From positions 1 through 16,211 of the forward strand of contig NZ_JAGTJJ010000117.1 in NCBI RefSeq assembly GCF_028435365.1: DNA of 16,211 nucleotides, given 5' to 3'. Below the pieces are notes generated by a model. That model made no database searches and had not been told where the DNA came from. It saw nothing but the letters and a program-made list of their open reading frames with translations. The position numbers and the translations under genes were made by a program. Origin of the DNA: Polyangium jinanense. Its GTDB lineage: Bacteria; Myxococcota; Polyangia; Polyangiales; Polyangiaceae. Each line of letters starts with the position of its first letter. Positions within the stretch are counted from its first letter, which is position 1. Of the stretch, positions 1 to 6,817 are shown piece by piece.

Positions 1-130
1 CGAACGGAGCGCAACATCGATCCGGGAGGTCCCGGGACCTGCGCGAACGGGTTCCCACACCGATCCGGAGGTCCCGCGACTTGCGGGAACGGGGTCGAAG
101 ACCGATGACGGAGGCCGAGGGACCTGCTCG
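1..130. repeat. 42-bp imperfect tandem repeat at the window edge
   Basis: Three consecutive degenerate units start near 1, 44 and 86. Each begins with a GAACGG core, passes through ACCGATCCGGAGG-like sequence and ends with GAC(C/T)TGCG. The first unit contains the perfect 14-bp palindrome AGGTCCCGGGACCT at 27-40, which is decayed in units 2 and 3. The spacing is about 42 bp, a multiple of three, so open frames run through on both strands, but nothing suggests translation (no start signal, arginine/proline/glycine-rich peptides). The array is cut by the left edge and may be longer. It is best read as a minisatellite-like intergenic repeat. Confidence 0.6.
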
Positions 131-158
131 CGCGGCGGAGAGGGGGTGAAAGGCGCTG

Positions 159-270
159 CGATGAACTGCGCGTCGCGCAGTTCATCGACCCCGGGTCCAG
201 CGCTTGCACGGGTCCTGGTCCAGGGGCGGATAGCCCCGGTGGGGCCTGGGGCAACGCCCCAGCGCAGCGC
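159..270 (-). repeat. Dispersed four-hairpin element, copy 1 (minus orientation)
   Basis: The reverse complement aligns end to end with the elements at 7985-8094 and 16101-16211. In element order it contains hairpin 1 (arms CTGGGGC/GCCCCAG, plus-strand positions 246-252 and 256-262), a partly decayed hairpin 2 (about 217-238, one base missing from one arm), a decayed hairpin 3 (about 194-211), and hairpin 4, a perfect 13-bp stem (159-171 with 175-187) around a 3-base loop. Compared with the other copies, hairpin 1 has two paired substitutions that preserve the stem. Unlike the other two copies it does not follow a visible same-strand gene. It ends about 50 bp before the promoter-like sequence of the next gene. 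Confidence 0.8.
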
Positions 271-323
271 CTCCCAAGATGAGACCAATGCTCAGCCACG
301 CTCGAACCGCTCGCCATGCGCGC

Positions 324-354
324 TTGACAGGAGCGCGGTGAATTCCGTTACAAT
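324..354 (+). promoter_or_regulatory. Sigma-70-like promoter for the 362-868 gene
   Basis: A perfect TTGACA (324-329) is followed 19 bp later by TACAAT (349-354), which differs from the TATAAT consensus at one position. The patch is AT-rich in an otherwise very GC-rich region. The 19-bp spacer is longer than the usual 17. Transcription would begin around 360-362, at the GTG codon at 362, so the transcript would have little or no leader. Confidence 0.5.
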
Positions 355-361
355 ATCCGTC

Positions 362-868
362 GTGGATTCCACCCTCTTCGTCGCGATCGCCGCGCTGTTG
401 TTGCTGCTTCCGTTCCTGGTCGCGTATCGATTCAAGCGTCCGAACCGCCTGCCTGCGAACTTCGACCCAGCCTCACTGCGCCTCGGCCCCGTCCGACACG
501 AGAAGCTGTCCGACGACCAGATGGAGCGCATCAAGAAGCTGCAAGAGACCTTCCGCGAGGTGGACCCGATGCCGCTCGAGAAGTGGATCGACGACTTCAA
601 GCGCGACGCGGACCCGGACCGCGAAATTCGCGTCTACGAGGGCATGGCGGAGGCGTACACCGCCTATTGCTCGAATCGGAACCTCACGCCCGAGGCCAAG
701 AAGGATGCATTTTGCGTGGTGCTCATGCGTTCGGGCGTGCCGGACGACGAAGTCCTCTCGCAGGTGAAGCTCCAGGTGCTCTCCCTCGAAGACGTAAAGG
801 AGATCCTGAAGCTCTACAAGCGTCCGTCCGCGCCCATCACCGTGACGACCACGCCGAGCGGTCGGTGA
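362..868 (+). CDS. Small membrane-anchored protein of unknown function
   Basis: 168 residues from GTG at 362. Residues 4-22 form one strongly hydrophobic segment, followed by a positive stretch (YRFKRPNR), so a single-pass inner-membrane protein with its soluble part in the cytoplasm is the simplest model. The remaining 140 residues are charged and probably helical. I recognise no family. The frame stays open upstream to the left edge, but that part runs through the hairpin element and is not convincing. An alternative in-frame GTG at 338 has AGGAG (329-333) only 4 bp ahead, which is tight, and it would lie upstream of the predicted -10. I prefer 362 because the hydrophobic anchor begins there and a promoter-like sequence ends just before it. 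No clear ribosome binding site precedes 362, consistent with a leaderless message. The C-terminal tail (from about 155) is Pro/Thr-rich and probably disordered. Confidence 0.7.
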   Translation: MDSTLFVAIAALLLLLPFLVAYRFKRPNRLPANFDPASLRLGPVRHEKLSDDQMERIKKLQETFREVDPMPLEKWIDDFKRDADPDREIRVYEGMAEAYTAYCSNRNLTPEAKKDAFCVVLMRSGVPDDEVLSQVKLQVLSLEDVKEILKLYKRPSAPITVTTTPSGR

Positions 869-933
869 CGCCCGACCGTCATGTCACCCCCCTTCGCGAT
901 GCGCTCGAAACCAGCTAGGCTCGATGACGCGCC

Positions 934-2172
934 ATGATGCCGCGTCCCGCCCCCAACGCCCCCGCCAGGAGAACGCTCGCCGCGGCCGCCGCGCTCGTCC
1001 TCGGCCTGCTCGGCGCCCCCGCGGCCGCGGACGAACCCGCTCCCGCATCCGCATCCGATCCCGTCGCCATTCCCGCGCCCGCGCCCGCGCCCATTCCCGA
1101 CCCGGAGTATCCGCCTCCCGTCGTCGTCGAGGAGCCTCCGCCTCCGTCGCCCCAGTCCGTTCCGTACCGCCCTGTCAACGTCGGGTTCTTGTATCCGATG
1201 AGCACCAACCTCGGGGCGCCGGACGTCTTCACGCACCTCGACATCGCGCTCATGCTCGGCCGGATCGGTTATCTCGGCGGCTTGCAGATCGGGCCCGTCG
1301 GCTGGGTCGGATACGATATGCGGGGCGCGCAGATCGGGCTCGCGCACGTCGTCGAGGGCCGCGCCGAGGGGCTCCAGATCGATGGCATCTTCTCCATTGC
1401 GCGTGGCGATTTCGCGGGCGCGCAGGTCGCGGGGCTCATGGGGTGGACGAGCGGGCGGATGACCGGCGTCGCGCTCGCAGGAATGGCGAGTTACGTGTAC
1501 GCCGACGTCGACGGCGTCCTCGCCGGCGGGCTCGTCTCGGTCGCGCGCGGAAAGGTCCGCGGGCTGCAAATCGCGGGCGGGACGAACATCGGGCGGGTCG
1601 ACGGCCTGCAGCTCGGAATCGTGAACGTCTCGGCCGAGGTGCGCGGCGTGCAGATCGGGCTCATCAACGTGGCGCGGCGGATCAAGGGCGTGCAGGTGGG
1701 GGTCCTCAACGTCACCGACAAACTCGAAGGCGAGTCGCTCGGCCTCGTGCCGATCCCGCGGCGCGGCGGGGTGCACCCCGTGATCTGGGGGTCGAATTCG
1801 ATCTTCGCGAACATCGGGGTCAAATTCGCGAGCGCTTACGCATACTCGATCCTCGGGATCGGCCTCCACAATCGACCGCTGCCGGAGGGAAAACGGCAAG
1901 CGGCGTTCACAGCGGGGCTCACGCTGGGCGCGCGCGTGCCGATTGCGGAAGGATTCGCGCTGGCCGGGGATCTCGGCGGCAACCGGCTTTTCGCGGAGGG
2001 CGTGCCGCTCACGACGCACGACGAGCTGTACAAAGCGCGCGTGCTCTTTTCGTTCGAGATTGCCAAACGGCTCGTGCCGTTCGTCGGGGGCGGGGTGGCG
2101 ATGGCGGTGCAGGGATCGGAGACGCTCCGGTTCTCGATCCTGCCGGAGGGAACGGCCGGAATCGAGCTTTAA
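934..2172 (+). CDS. Exported surface-repeat / outer-membrane-like protein (LA_2272-type repeats)
   Basis: 412 residues. An N-terminal signal peptide (basic residues 11-13, hydrophobic 15-29, Ala-rich cleavage region near 30-33) is followed by a Pro/Ala-rich linker (about 34-78). Residues about 115-265 carry tandem short beta repeats of the pattern G-(L/V/A)-Q-(I/V/L)-G-x(n)-N-V, for example GLQIG, GAQIG, GVQIGLINV and GVQVGVLNV. These resemble the LA_2272-type surface repeats known from Leptospira and frequent in myxobacteria. The C-terminal third (about 285-412) alternates hydrophobic and polar residues and could form beta-barrel strands. It is probably in the outer membrane or at the cell surface; the family link is by pattern recognition only. 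ATG codons at 934 and 937 are both possible and no good ribosome binding site is visible. It stands 65 bp after the preceding gene with no terminator between, so co-transcription is possible. Its stop overlaps that of the convergent downstream gene. Confidence 0.8.
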   Translation: MMPRPAPNAPARRTLAAAAALVLGLLGAPAAADEPAPASASDPVAIPAPAPAPIPDPEYPPPVVVEEPPPPSPQSVPYRPVNVGFLYPMSTNLGAPDVFTHLDIALMLGRIGYLGGLQIGPVGWVGYDMRGAQIGLAHVVEGRAEGLQIDGIFSIARGDFAGAQVAGLMGWTSGRMTGVALAGMASYVYADVDGVLAGGLVSVARGKVRGLQIAGGTNIGRVDGLQLGIVNVSAEVRGVQIGLINVARRIKGVQVGVLNVTDKLEGESLGLVPIPRRGGVHPVIWGSNSIFANIGVKFASAYAYSILGIGLHNRPLPEGKRQAAFTAGLTLGARVPIAEGFALAGDLGGNRLFAEGVPLTTHDELYKARVLFSFEIAKRLVPFVGGGVAMAVQGSETLRFSILPEGTAGIEL

Positions 2173-2816
2173 CCGGCGGCCGCGGTGGCCGTCTCGCCCG
2201 GTGAGGGCAGGTTTTCTCCGGCCTGCGCGAGGTCGTGGGCGTCGAGCGCCCTCGCCGCGACGAAGAGCAGCGCCGCGTGCGCGAGCGAGACGCACGCATA
2301 CACGAGGATCGGCACGATATCGCGCTTCGGGCCACACACGACGAGGAGCGTCGCGACCAGAAGGACGTTGTGAATCACCGACCAGCGACCGACCCAGCGG
2401 GCCCGCGCGGCCGCGTTCGGGCCGCGGCGGAGCAAGAGGAGGCCGAGCCCGAGCAGCGAGCCCGCCACGAAGAGGCCACTCGGCGCCGAGAGCGTGAGGA
2501 TGAGGACCACGGGCTCCATGGCCTCGACGGGCCTGCCGAGCATCTCCAGGCTGATGACGAGCCCGACGAGCGCCGCGAGCGCCCCCGGAATGACCATCTG
2601 TCCGAGCAGAAAACTCGTGATCGCGGCCGCCTTCACCGAGCGCGGCGCCTTGCCGGCGACCCAGACCGGCACCTCGGCGGCGCGGTACGCGCTTCCGCCG
2701 CGCGTCTCGTAACGCGAAAGGACAAGCCCCCACACGTCGCGCCCCCAGACACGCCCCACCATGTACAGCAGCGACGGGAGCAGCAGGAATCCCACAACCA
2801 GAATGACGATCTCCAT
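2169..2816 (-). CDS. Polytopic membrane protein of unknown function
   Basis: 215 residues from the ATG at 2816, preceded on the minus strand by GAGGT about 4 bases upstream. The frame extends to 2906, but that extension is polar and lacks a ribosome binding site, while the chosen start opens directly with a hydrophobic helix. About five or six membrane segments: 1-20, 65-92 (perhaps two short ones), 102-129, 145-161 and 167-190, with basic loops between (for example 130-144). The C-terminal tail is polar and Ala/Gly-rich. I recognise no enzyme motif or named family. Its stop (complement of 2169-2171) overlaps the convergent upstream gene's stop within the palindrome TTAA, so the genes overlap by 4 bp and share no room for a terminator. 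Confidence 0.8.
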   Translation of the reverse strand: MEIVILVVGFLLLPSLLYMVGRVWGRDVWGLVLSRYETRGGSAYRAAEVPVWVAGKAPRSVKAAAITSFLLGQMVIPGALAALVGLVISLEMLGRPVEAMEPVVLILTLSAPSGLFVAGSLLGLGLLLLRRGPNAAARARWVGRWSVIHNVLLVATLLVVCGPKRDIVPILVYACVSLAHAALLFVAARALDAHDLAQAGENLPSPGETATAAAG

Positions 2817-2906
2817 CGTGACCTCGGCCTCGAACGATGGACGCCCGAGGAACGCCGAACGTTCCGTGGCCTCCGAGGAGTTAGGGTGCAGGGTTCGAGG
2901 AGACAA

Positions 2907-2937
2907 GGTGGCAAGCCGGTCACTCCCCTTGCCACTT
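2907..2937. promoter_or_regulatory. Inverted repeat in the divergent intergenic region
   Basis: GTGGCAAG (2908-2915) and CTTGCCAC (2928-2935) form a perfect 8-bp inverted repeat around a 12-base centre, extendable by a G-T and an A-T pair. The centre contains CCGGTCAC (2916-2923), which recurs exactly at 2980-2987. It lies between the divergent starts at 2816 and 3078. It could be an operator or a leader hairpin; no T-run supports a terminator. Confidence 0.3.
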
Positions 2938-2969
2938 CCTCCGCACCATTACGACGCTCCGACCGGACA

Positions 2970-2999
2970 TTTTCAAGCACCGGTCACAAAAATTACCAT
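2970..2999 (+). promoter_or_regulatory. Possible promoter for the metalloprotease gene
   Basis: TTTTCA (2970-2975) and TACCAT (2994-2999), each 4 of 6 matches to the sigma-70 boxes, stand 18 bp apart in a distinctly AT-rich island of this intergenic region. Transcription would begin roughly 70 bp upstream of the ATG at 3078. Neither box is strong, so this is suggestive only. Confidence 0.3.
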
Positions 3000-3077
3000 A
3001 TCGACGTGCCTTTCCGATCCTGGTAGACCTTCGCGCTGTCCGGGATGGTCACGAATCGGAACAAGGAGTCGTCGCCC

Positions 3078-3941
3078 ATGAAGAAGCTTGGCCTCGTGTA
3101 CGGATTGCTCGCTCTCTCTGCTGCGCTCGCGACCGGCTGCGTCGCCGAAAACGGCGAGCCGGTGGACCTCGAGAACGTCGGAATGGGGATCACCTGGGAG
3201 GAGTTCCAAGCGAACGCCTATCAGGAGCCGGACACGGGCGTTTACATCGTCGACGGTGATACGCCGATGTTCAGCGAAGCCGAGCTCGAAGCGTTTTACC
3301 TCGAGCACGTGCAACAGGGCGCGCTCGCGGTCATGACCTCGGGTGGCAGCGACGTGAAGTGGGATTCGGCGACGGCGCTGAACATCACGTATTGCATCAG
3401 CACGGGCTTCGGCAGCCGCTACAGCGCCGTCGTGAATGCGATGAACACGGCCACGAGCGCCTGGGAAGGCGCCGCGAACGTGAATTTCGTTCACAAGAGC
3501 GATCAGGACGCGAACTGCTCGGCGCAAAATAAGAACGTGATCTTCGATGTTCGTCCGGTGAACGTGGGCGGGCAATACCTCGCGCGCGCGTTCTTCCCGA
3601 ACACGAGCCGCAACGGCCGCAACGTGCTCATCGACAACACGGCCTTCACGTCGCAAGGCATCTCGCTCGACGGCGTGCTGCGCCACGAGCTCGGCCACGC
3701 GCTCGGCTTCCGGCACGAGCACACGCGCCCCGAGGCCGGCGTCTGCTTCGAGGACAACAACTGGCGCGGCCTCACGCCCTACGACTCGGGCTCCGTCATG
3801 CACTACCCGCAGTGCAATGGGACGAACTCGTGGGCGCTCACCCTGACGAGCCAGGACAAGGCGGGCGCGGCCGCGCTCTACGGCGCCCCGGGCAGCGGCG
3901 GCACCGGTGGCAGCGGCGGCGGCGGCAAGGGCAACAAGTGA
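3078..3941 (+). CDS. Astacin-like zinc metalloprotease, lipoprotein
   Basis: 287 residues from the ATG at 3078, with AAGGAG about 10 bases upstream; the frame opens at 3045 but the signal peptide starts here. The signal peptide has a lysine pair, a hydrophobic core and the lipobox LATGC (lipidated Cys21), so the protein is exported and membrane-anchored. After a possible pro-region (about 22-90) comes a catalytic domain. HELGHALGFRHE starts at His203, giving zinc ligands His203, His207 and His213 with catalytic Glu204, and the Met-turn SVMHY (Met241, Tyr243) matches astacins (M12A) and related metzincins. Cysteines 106, 147, 223 and 246 could form disulphides. The tail (271-287) is Gly-rich. 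Substrate unknown; nutrient or prey-protein degradation would be typical for a predatory myxobacterium, but that is inference. The zinc site is intact, so activity is expected. A strong terminator follows, so it is probably transcribed alone. Confidence 0.9.
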   Translation: MKKLGLVYGLLALSAALATGCVAENGEPVDLENVGMGITWEEFQANAYQEPDTGVYIVDGDTPMFSEAELEAFYLEHVQQGALAVMTSGGSDVKWDSATALNITYCISTGFGSRYSAVVNAMNTATSAWEGAANVNFVHKSDQDANCSAQNKNVIFDVRPVNVGGQYLARAFFPNTSRNGRNVLIDNTAFTSQGISLDGVLRHELGHALGFRHEHTRPEAGVCFEDNNWRGLTPYDSGSVMHYPQCNGTNSWALTLTSQDKAGAAALYGAPGSGGTGGSGGGGKGNK

Positions 3942-3969
3942 TCGGCTGAGAGATCGAGGGAAACGGGAA

Positions 3970-4000
3970 GGGGTCCTGGCACGCGCCGGGACCCCTTTTT
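3970..4000 (+). terminator. Rho-independent terminator of the metalloprotease gene
   Basis: GGGGTCC (3970-3976) pairs with GGACCCC (3989-3995), and the stem continues inward through TGGC/GCCG with one T-G wobble, giving 11 pairs and a 4-base loop. Five T residues follow at once (3996-4000). It lies 29 bp after the stop. On the minus strand there is no comparable T-run, so it acts mainly on plus-strand transcripts. Confidence 0.9.
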
Positions 4001-4004
4001 CATT

Positions 4005-4547
4005 TCAGGGTTTGCCCCAGGCCGCGTCCTTCCGGTAGGTCGCGATGGACTCGGCAATCACCTCGAGCCCGCGCTTGCGATCGTAGAGGTCGTCGACCTC
4101 GCTGATCTTGCCCTCGAGGATCTTGTAGTCCTGAAAGAACCGCCGGATCTCGGCGAGGACGTGCGGCGGGAGCTCCGTCGCCTCCTCGTAATGGGCATAC
4201 GCAGGATCGTCGACGGCCACGGCGACGATCTTGTCGTCGACGCCCTTGTCGTCCCGCATGCGAAACCCGCCGACCGGCCGGGCACGCACGATCGTCAGGG
4301 GATGCACGGGCTCCTGCATCAAGACGAGGATGTCGAGCGGATCGCCGTCGCCGGCGTGTGTCTGCGGGATGAACCCGTAATTCGCAGGGTAGTGGACCGA
4401 CGAGTAGAGGACGCGGTCGAGCATGAGCAGGCCCGTGCGCTTGTCGAGCTCGTACTTGAGCTTGGATCCACGCGGGATCTCGATGACCGCAGGGACGAAC
4501 TCGGCGATGGCGGAAGGGACGACGTGAATATCGTGAAGAGGGTGCAT
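4005..4547 (-). CDS. ppa: Inorganic pyrophosphatase, family I
   Basis: 180 residues, the usual length of bacterial family I enzymes. It hydrolyses pyrophosphate to two phosphates in the cytoplasm, pulling nucleotide and polymer synthesis forward. The signature DGDPLD is at 67-72. By comparison with the E. coli enzyme the active-site residues are present: Glu23, Lys31, Glu33, Arg45, Tyr53, Tyr57, Asp67, Asp69, Asp72, Asp99, Asp104, Lys106, Tyr141 and Lys142. The ATG at 4547 is chosen because the family homology begins within a few residues; a longer open frame upstream runs into the neighbouring gene antisense to nothing useful. The ribosome binding site is weak (AGGA very close to the ATG). 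A terminator lies between it and the upstream lipoprotein gene, so it should have its own promoter in the 4548-4601 gap, where a small hairpin (GCTCGG 4571-4576 with CCGAGC 4582-4587) may sit in the leader. Confidence 0.96.
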   Translation of the reverse strand: MHPLHDIHVVPSAIAEFVPAVIEIPRGSKLKYELDKRTGLLMLDRVLYSSVHYPANYGFIPQTHAGDGDPLDILVLMQEPVHPLTIVRARPVGGFRMRDDKGVDDKIVAVAVDDPAYAHYEEATELPPHVLAEIRRFFQDYKILEGKISEVDDLYDRKRGLEVIAESIATYRKDAAWGKP

Positions 4548-4601
4548 GATCCTGGGGGGTTGGGGGCGTAGCTCGGCTCGTCCGAGCGTGGCCCCGAGCG
4601 G

Positions 4602-4631
4602 AAAACGGAGGGGTTCGCCGGAGCGAACCCC
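4602..4631 (-). terminator. Rho-independent terminator after the beta-propeller lipoprotein gene
   Basis: GGGGTTCGC (4610-4618) and GCGAACCCC (4623-4631) form a perfect 9-bp stem with a 4-base loop. On the minus strand the hairpin is followed by CTCCGTTTTC, a short T-run starting 4 bases past the stem. It lies 15 bp after the stop at 4646 and separates that gene from ppa. The T-run is short, so efficiency is uncertain. Confidence 0.7.
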
Positions 4632-4645
4632 CCGGGAGGAGGAAC

Positions 4646-6817
4646 TCAGGGCAAGAGCTTCGCGAGGAACATGTCGATTCCACCGGCGGAGGTGAAGGGG
4701 CCGCCGCCGAAATCGATGACGCTTTCGAAGCTGCCCGTCACCCAGATGTTCGTCAGCGGGTCGACCGCGACGGCCTCGCCCGCCTGGCTCGTCAGCATGC
4801 CGCTGCCGTACCGCTTGAGCCAAAGCGACCCGCCGTTCGGATTGAGCTTGCCCACGAAGGCGTCGCGCCCGCCCGCGCTCGGGACCACGCCGCCGCCGAG
4901 GTCGATCTGGCCGAAGAACTCGCCCGTGATCACGATGTTGCCGAAGATGTCGATCGCGAGGCCCTTGCCGCGCTGTGCGCCCGTGCTGCCGAACCTCTTG
5001 CTCCAGGCGTGGTTGCCCGCAGAATCGAACTTGGCCAAGAACCCGTCGACGTTGCCCGTGCCGTCCGCGCTCGTGAGCGTGGTGTTGCCGCCGTCGAACG
5101 AAACCGAACCGGCAAGCTCGCCCGTGACGACCACGTCGCCATCGGTGGGATCGACGGCCACGGCGAGCCCGCGCTGTTCCGAGGCGTCGCCGAAGCCCTT
5201 GCTCCACAGGTGTCCGCCGGCCTGGTCGTACTGAGCCACCACGATGTCGTAGTCGCCCGCGCTCGTGAGCGGCGCTGCGCCGCCGAAGTTGGCGCTCTCC
5301 TGGAAGGCGCCGACGAGCGTCACCTGACCCACGGGGGTCACCGCGATCTCATAGCCGTACTGCGTGCCCGTGCCGCCGAAGCCCTTGCCCCAGACCGGGT
5401 TGCCGGTGCTCGAGTACTTGAGGAGCAACACGTCGAAGCCCCCCTGGTTGGCGATGACCCCGACGAAGGGGAGGTCGCCCGAGAAGTGGCCGGTCACGTA
5501 GACCGAGCCCTGGGCGTCGACCCCAACGTCCGTGCCCTGCTGGGTCACGGTGTTACCGAGAGTCTTCGTCCAGACGTGGCCGCCGGTCGTGTCGAGCTTG
5601 GCGACGTAGAGATCGTCGCCGCCCGCGCTCGTGACGTTAGCTCCGCCGAAGCTGATCGCGCCCTGGAAGGCGCCCGTGACGTACACGTTGCCCGCACCGT
5701 CGACGGCGATGCCGTTGCCGATCTGGGTCGAGGCGTTGCCGTACTTCTTCGCCCAGAGGACGGTGCCCGTGGGATCGTACTTCGCGACGAGGACGTCCGT
5801 GCTGCCTGCGCTCGTGAGCGCGCCGATGGCGCCGCCGAAGTCGATCGTGCCCTCGAGGTTGCCGATCACGTAGACGTTGCCCTGGGCGTCGACCGCGACG
5901 TCCGTGCCGATCTGGTTCGAGGCGTCGCCGAGCCCCTTGCTCGCGATGTGGTTGCCCGTGCAAGCGAGCGCCGCGCCGCTGCAGTCCTCATCCGCCGGCG
6001 AGGCGCAGTTGTCGACCGAGGGGAGGACCTCGCCCATGCAGGCGCCGTAGGCCGTGCCGTCGGGGAGGCAGGTGTGGGTGCCGGCCTTGCACACGCCGAC
6101 GCCGGCCGTGTTGTTCGGCCCGGTGTAACAGGTCTCGGTCGTGTTCGGCGTGCAAGCGCAGCCGATGCCGTCGTCGACCGTGCCGTCGCAGTCGTCGTCG
6201 AGCATGTTGCAGACCTCGGCCGAGGGCATGACCTGGCCCTGGCACGCGCCGTAGGACTGGCCGTCGGGCGCGCAGGTGGCCTTGCCCATCACGCAGACGC
6301 CCACGCCGGCCGTGCCCTGCGGGCCGTCGTAGCAGTCCATCATCTCGCCCGGCTGGCAGACGCAGCTCGGGTTGTCGTCGACCGCGCCGTTGCAGTCGTC
6401 GTCGGCGCCGTTGCAGGTCTCGACGGCCGCGGGCAGGACCTCGTCGACGCACGCGCCCCACGCGCCGTTCGGCTCGCACGTCTGCACGCCGGCCTTGCAG
6501 GCGCCGACGCCCTCGGTGCCGTCGGGCCCAAAGTAACAGGTCTGCGTCGTGCCGATGGTGCAGCCAGCCATGCCGCCTTGGCCACCCTGGCCGCCGCCCT
6601 GGCCGCCCTGGCCGCCCTGGCCGCCCTGGCCGCCTTGGCCACCCTGGCCGCCGCCGCCCTGGCCGCCCTCGCCACCGGTACCTCCGGTGCCGCCGGCGCC
6701 GCCCTGGGCGCCGCCCGTGGTGTTCGGGGTGGGTTCGCCGCAGCCGGCGACGGCGCTGAGCAGGGCGAGCGTGATCGTGGAGAAAGAAAGAGAAAGGAGT
6801 CGCGATCGGCGAAGCAT
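4646..6817 (-). CDS. Surface lipoprotein with MopE-type units and seven-bladed SBBP propeller
   Basis: 723 residues from the ATG at 6817, with GGAGG about 10 bases upstream. Domains in order: signal peptide with lipobox VAGC (Cys26); Gly/Gln linker (35-84, mostly GGQ repeats); three Cys-rich units (about 85-152, 153-221, 222-287); beta-propeller (about 290-723). Units 1 and 2 end in the MopE-type putative metal-binding motif (CNGADDDCNGAVDD 135-148; CNMLDDDCDGTVDD 203-216). Unit 3 is degenerate (CASPADEDCSG, no VDD). The propeller has seven repeats of about 50-60 residues following VAVDxxGNVYVTGxFxGxxxFGG, TSAGxxDxxVAKYD and WxKxxG, typical of SBBP repeats (PF06739). The last repeat stops at AKLLP without its final strand, and ASKGLG at 292-297 before repeat 1 can supply it, closing the ring. 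Location is probably the outer-membrane surface; the ligand is unknown. Calcium binding by the acidic loops is inference. Confidence 0.9.
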   Translation of the reverse strand: MLRRSRLLSLSFSTITLALLSAVAGCGEPTPNTTGGAQGGAGGTGGTGGEGGQGGGGQGGQGGQGGQGGQGGQGGGQGGQGGMAGCTIGTTQTCYFGPDGTEGVGACKAGVQTCEPNGAWGACVDEVLPAAVETCNGADDDCNGAVDDNPSCVCQPGEMMDCYDGPQGTAGVGVCVMGKATCAPDGQSYGACQGQVMPSAEVCNMLDDDCDGTVDDGIGCACTPNTTETCYTGPNNTAGVGVCKAGTHTCLPDGTAYGACMGEVLPSVDNCASPADEDCSGAALACTGNHIASKGLGDASNQIGTDVAVDAQGNVYVIGNLEGTIDFGGAIGALTSAGSTDVLVAKYDPTGTVLWAKKYGNASTQIGNGIAVDGAGNVYVTGAFQGAISFGGANVTSAGGDDLYVAKLDTTGGHVWTKTLGNTVTQQGTDVGVDAQGSVYVTGHFSGDLPFVGVIANQGGFDVLLLKYSSTGNPVWGKGFGGTGTQYGYEIAVTPVGQVTLVGAFQESANFGGAAPLTSAGDYDIVVAQYDQAGGHLWSKGFGDASEQRGLAVAVDPTDGDVVVTGELAGSVSFDGGNTTLTSADGTGNVDGFLAKFDSAGNHAWSKRFGSTGAQRGKGLAIDIFGNIVITGEFFGQIDLGGGVVPSAGGRDAFVGKLNPNGGSLWLKRYGSGMLTSQAGEAVAVDPLTNIWVTGSFESVIDFGGGPFTSAGGIDMFLAKLLP
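6566..6715. repeat. 9-bp tandem repeat encoding the Gly/Gln linker
   Basis: On the plus strand the core is a run of 9-bp units reading CTGGCCGCC with small variants, interrupted by extra CCG triplets. On the coding (minus) strand it gives GGQ tripeptides. Because the unit and its interruptions are multiples of three, unit gain or loss by slippage would change linker length without a frameshift. Confidence 0.85.

Noticed and set aside
146..361. Upstream extension of the first gene (start at 146) giving a 240-residue protein.
   Set aside because: The extra 72 residues are translated hairpin element and promoter sequence; the hydrophobic anchor begins at the GTG at 362.
2908..2935. The inverted repeat near 2908-2935 as a transcription terminator.
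   Set aside because: It has a 12-base loop, no T-run on either strand, and lies between divergent starts where no transcript should end. Kept only as a possible operator.
4548..5207. N-terminal extension of the pyrophosphatase to 400 residues.
   Set aside because: The extension overlaps the propeller gene in another frame, passes through its terminator and is Arg/Gly-rich. The ATG at 4547 gives a normal-length enzyme.
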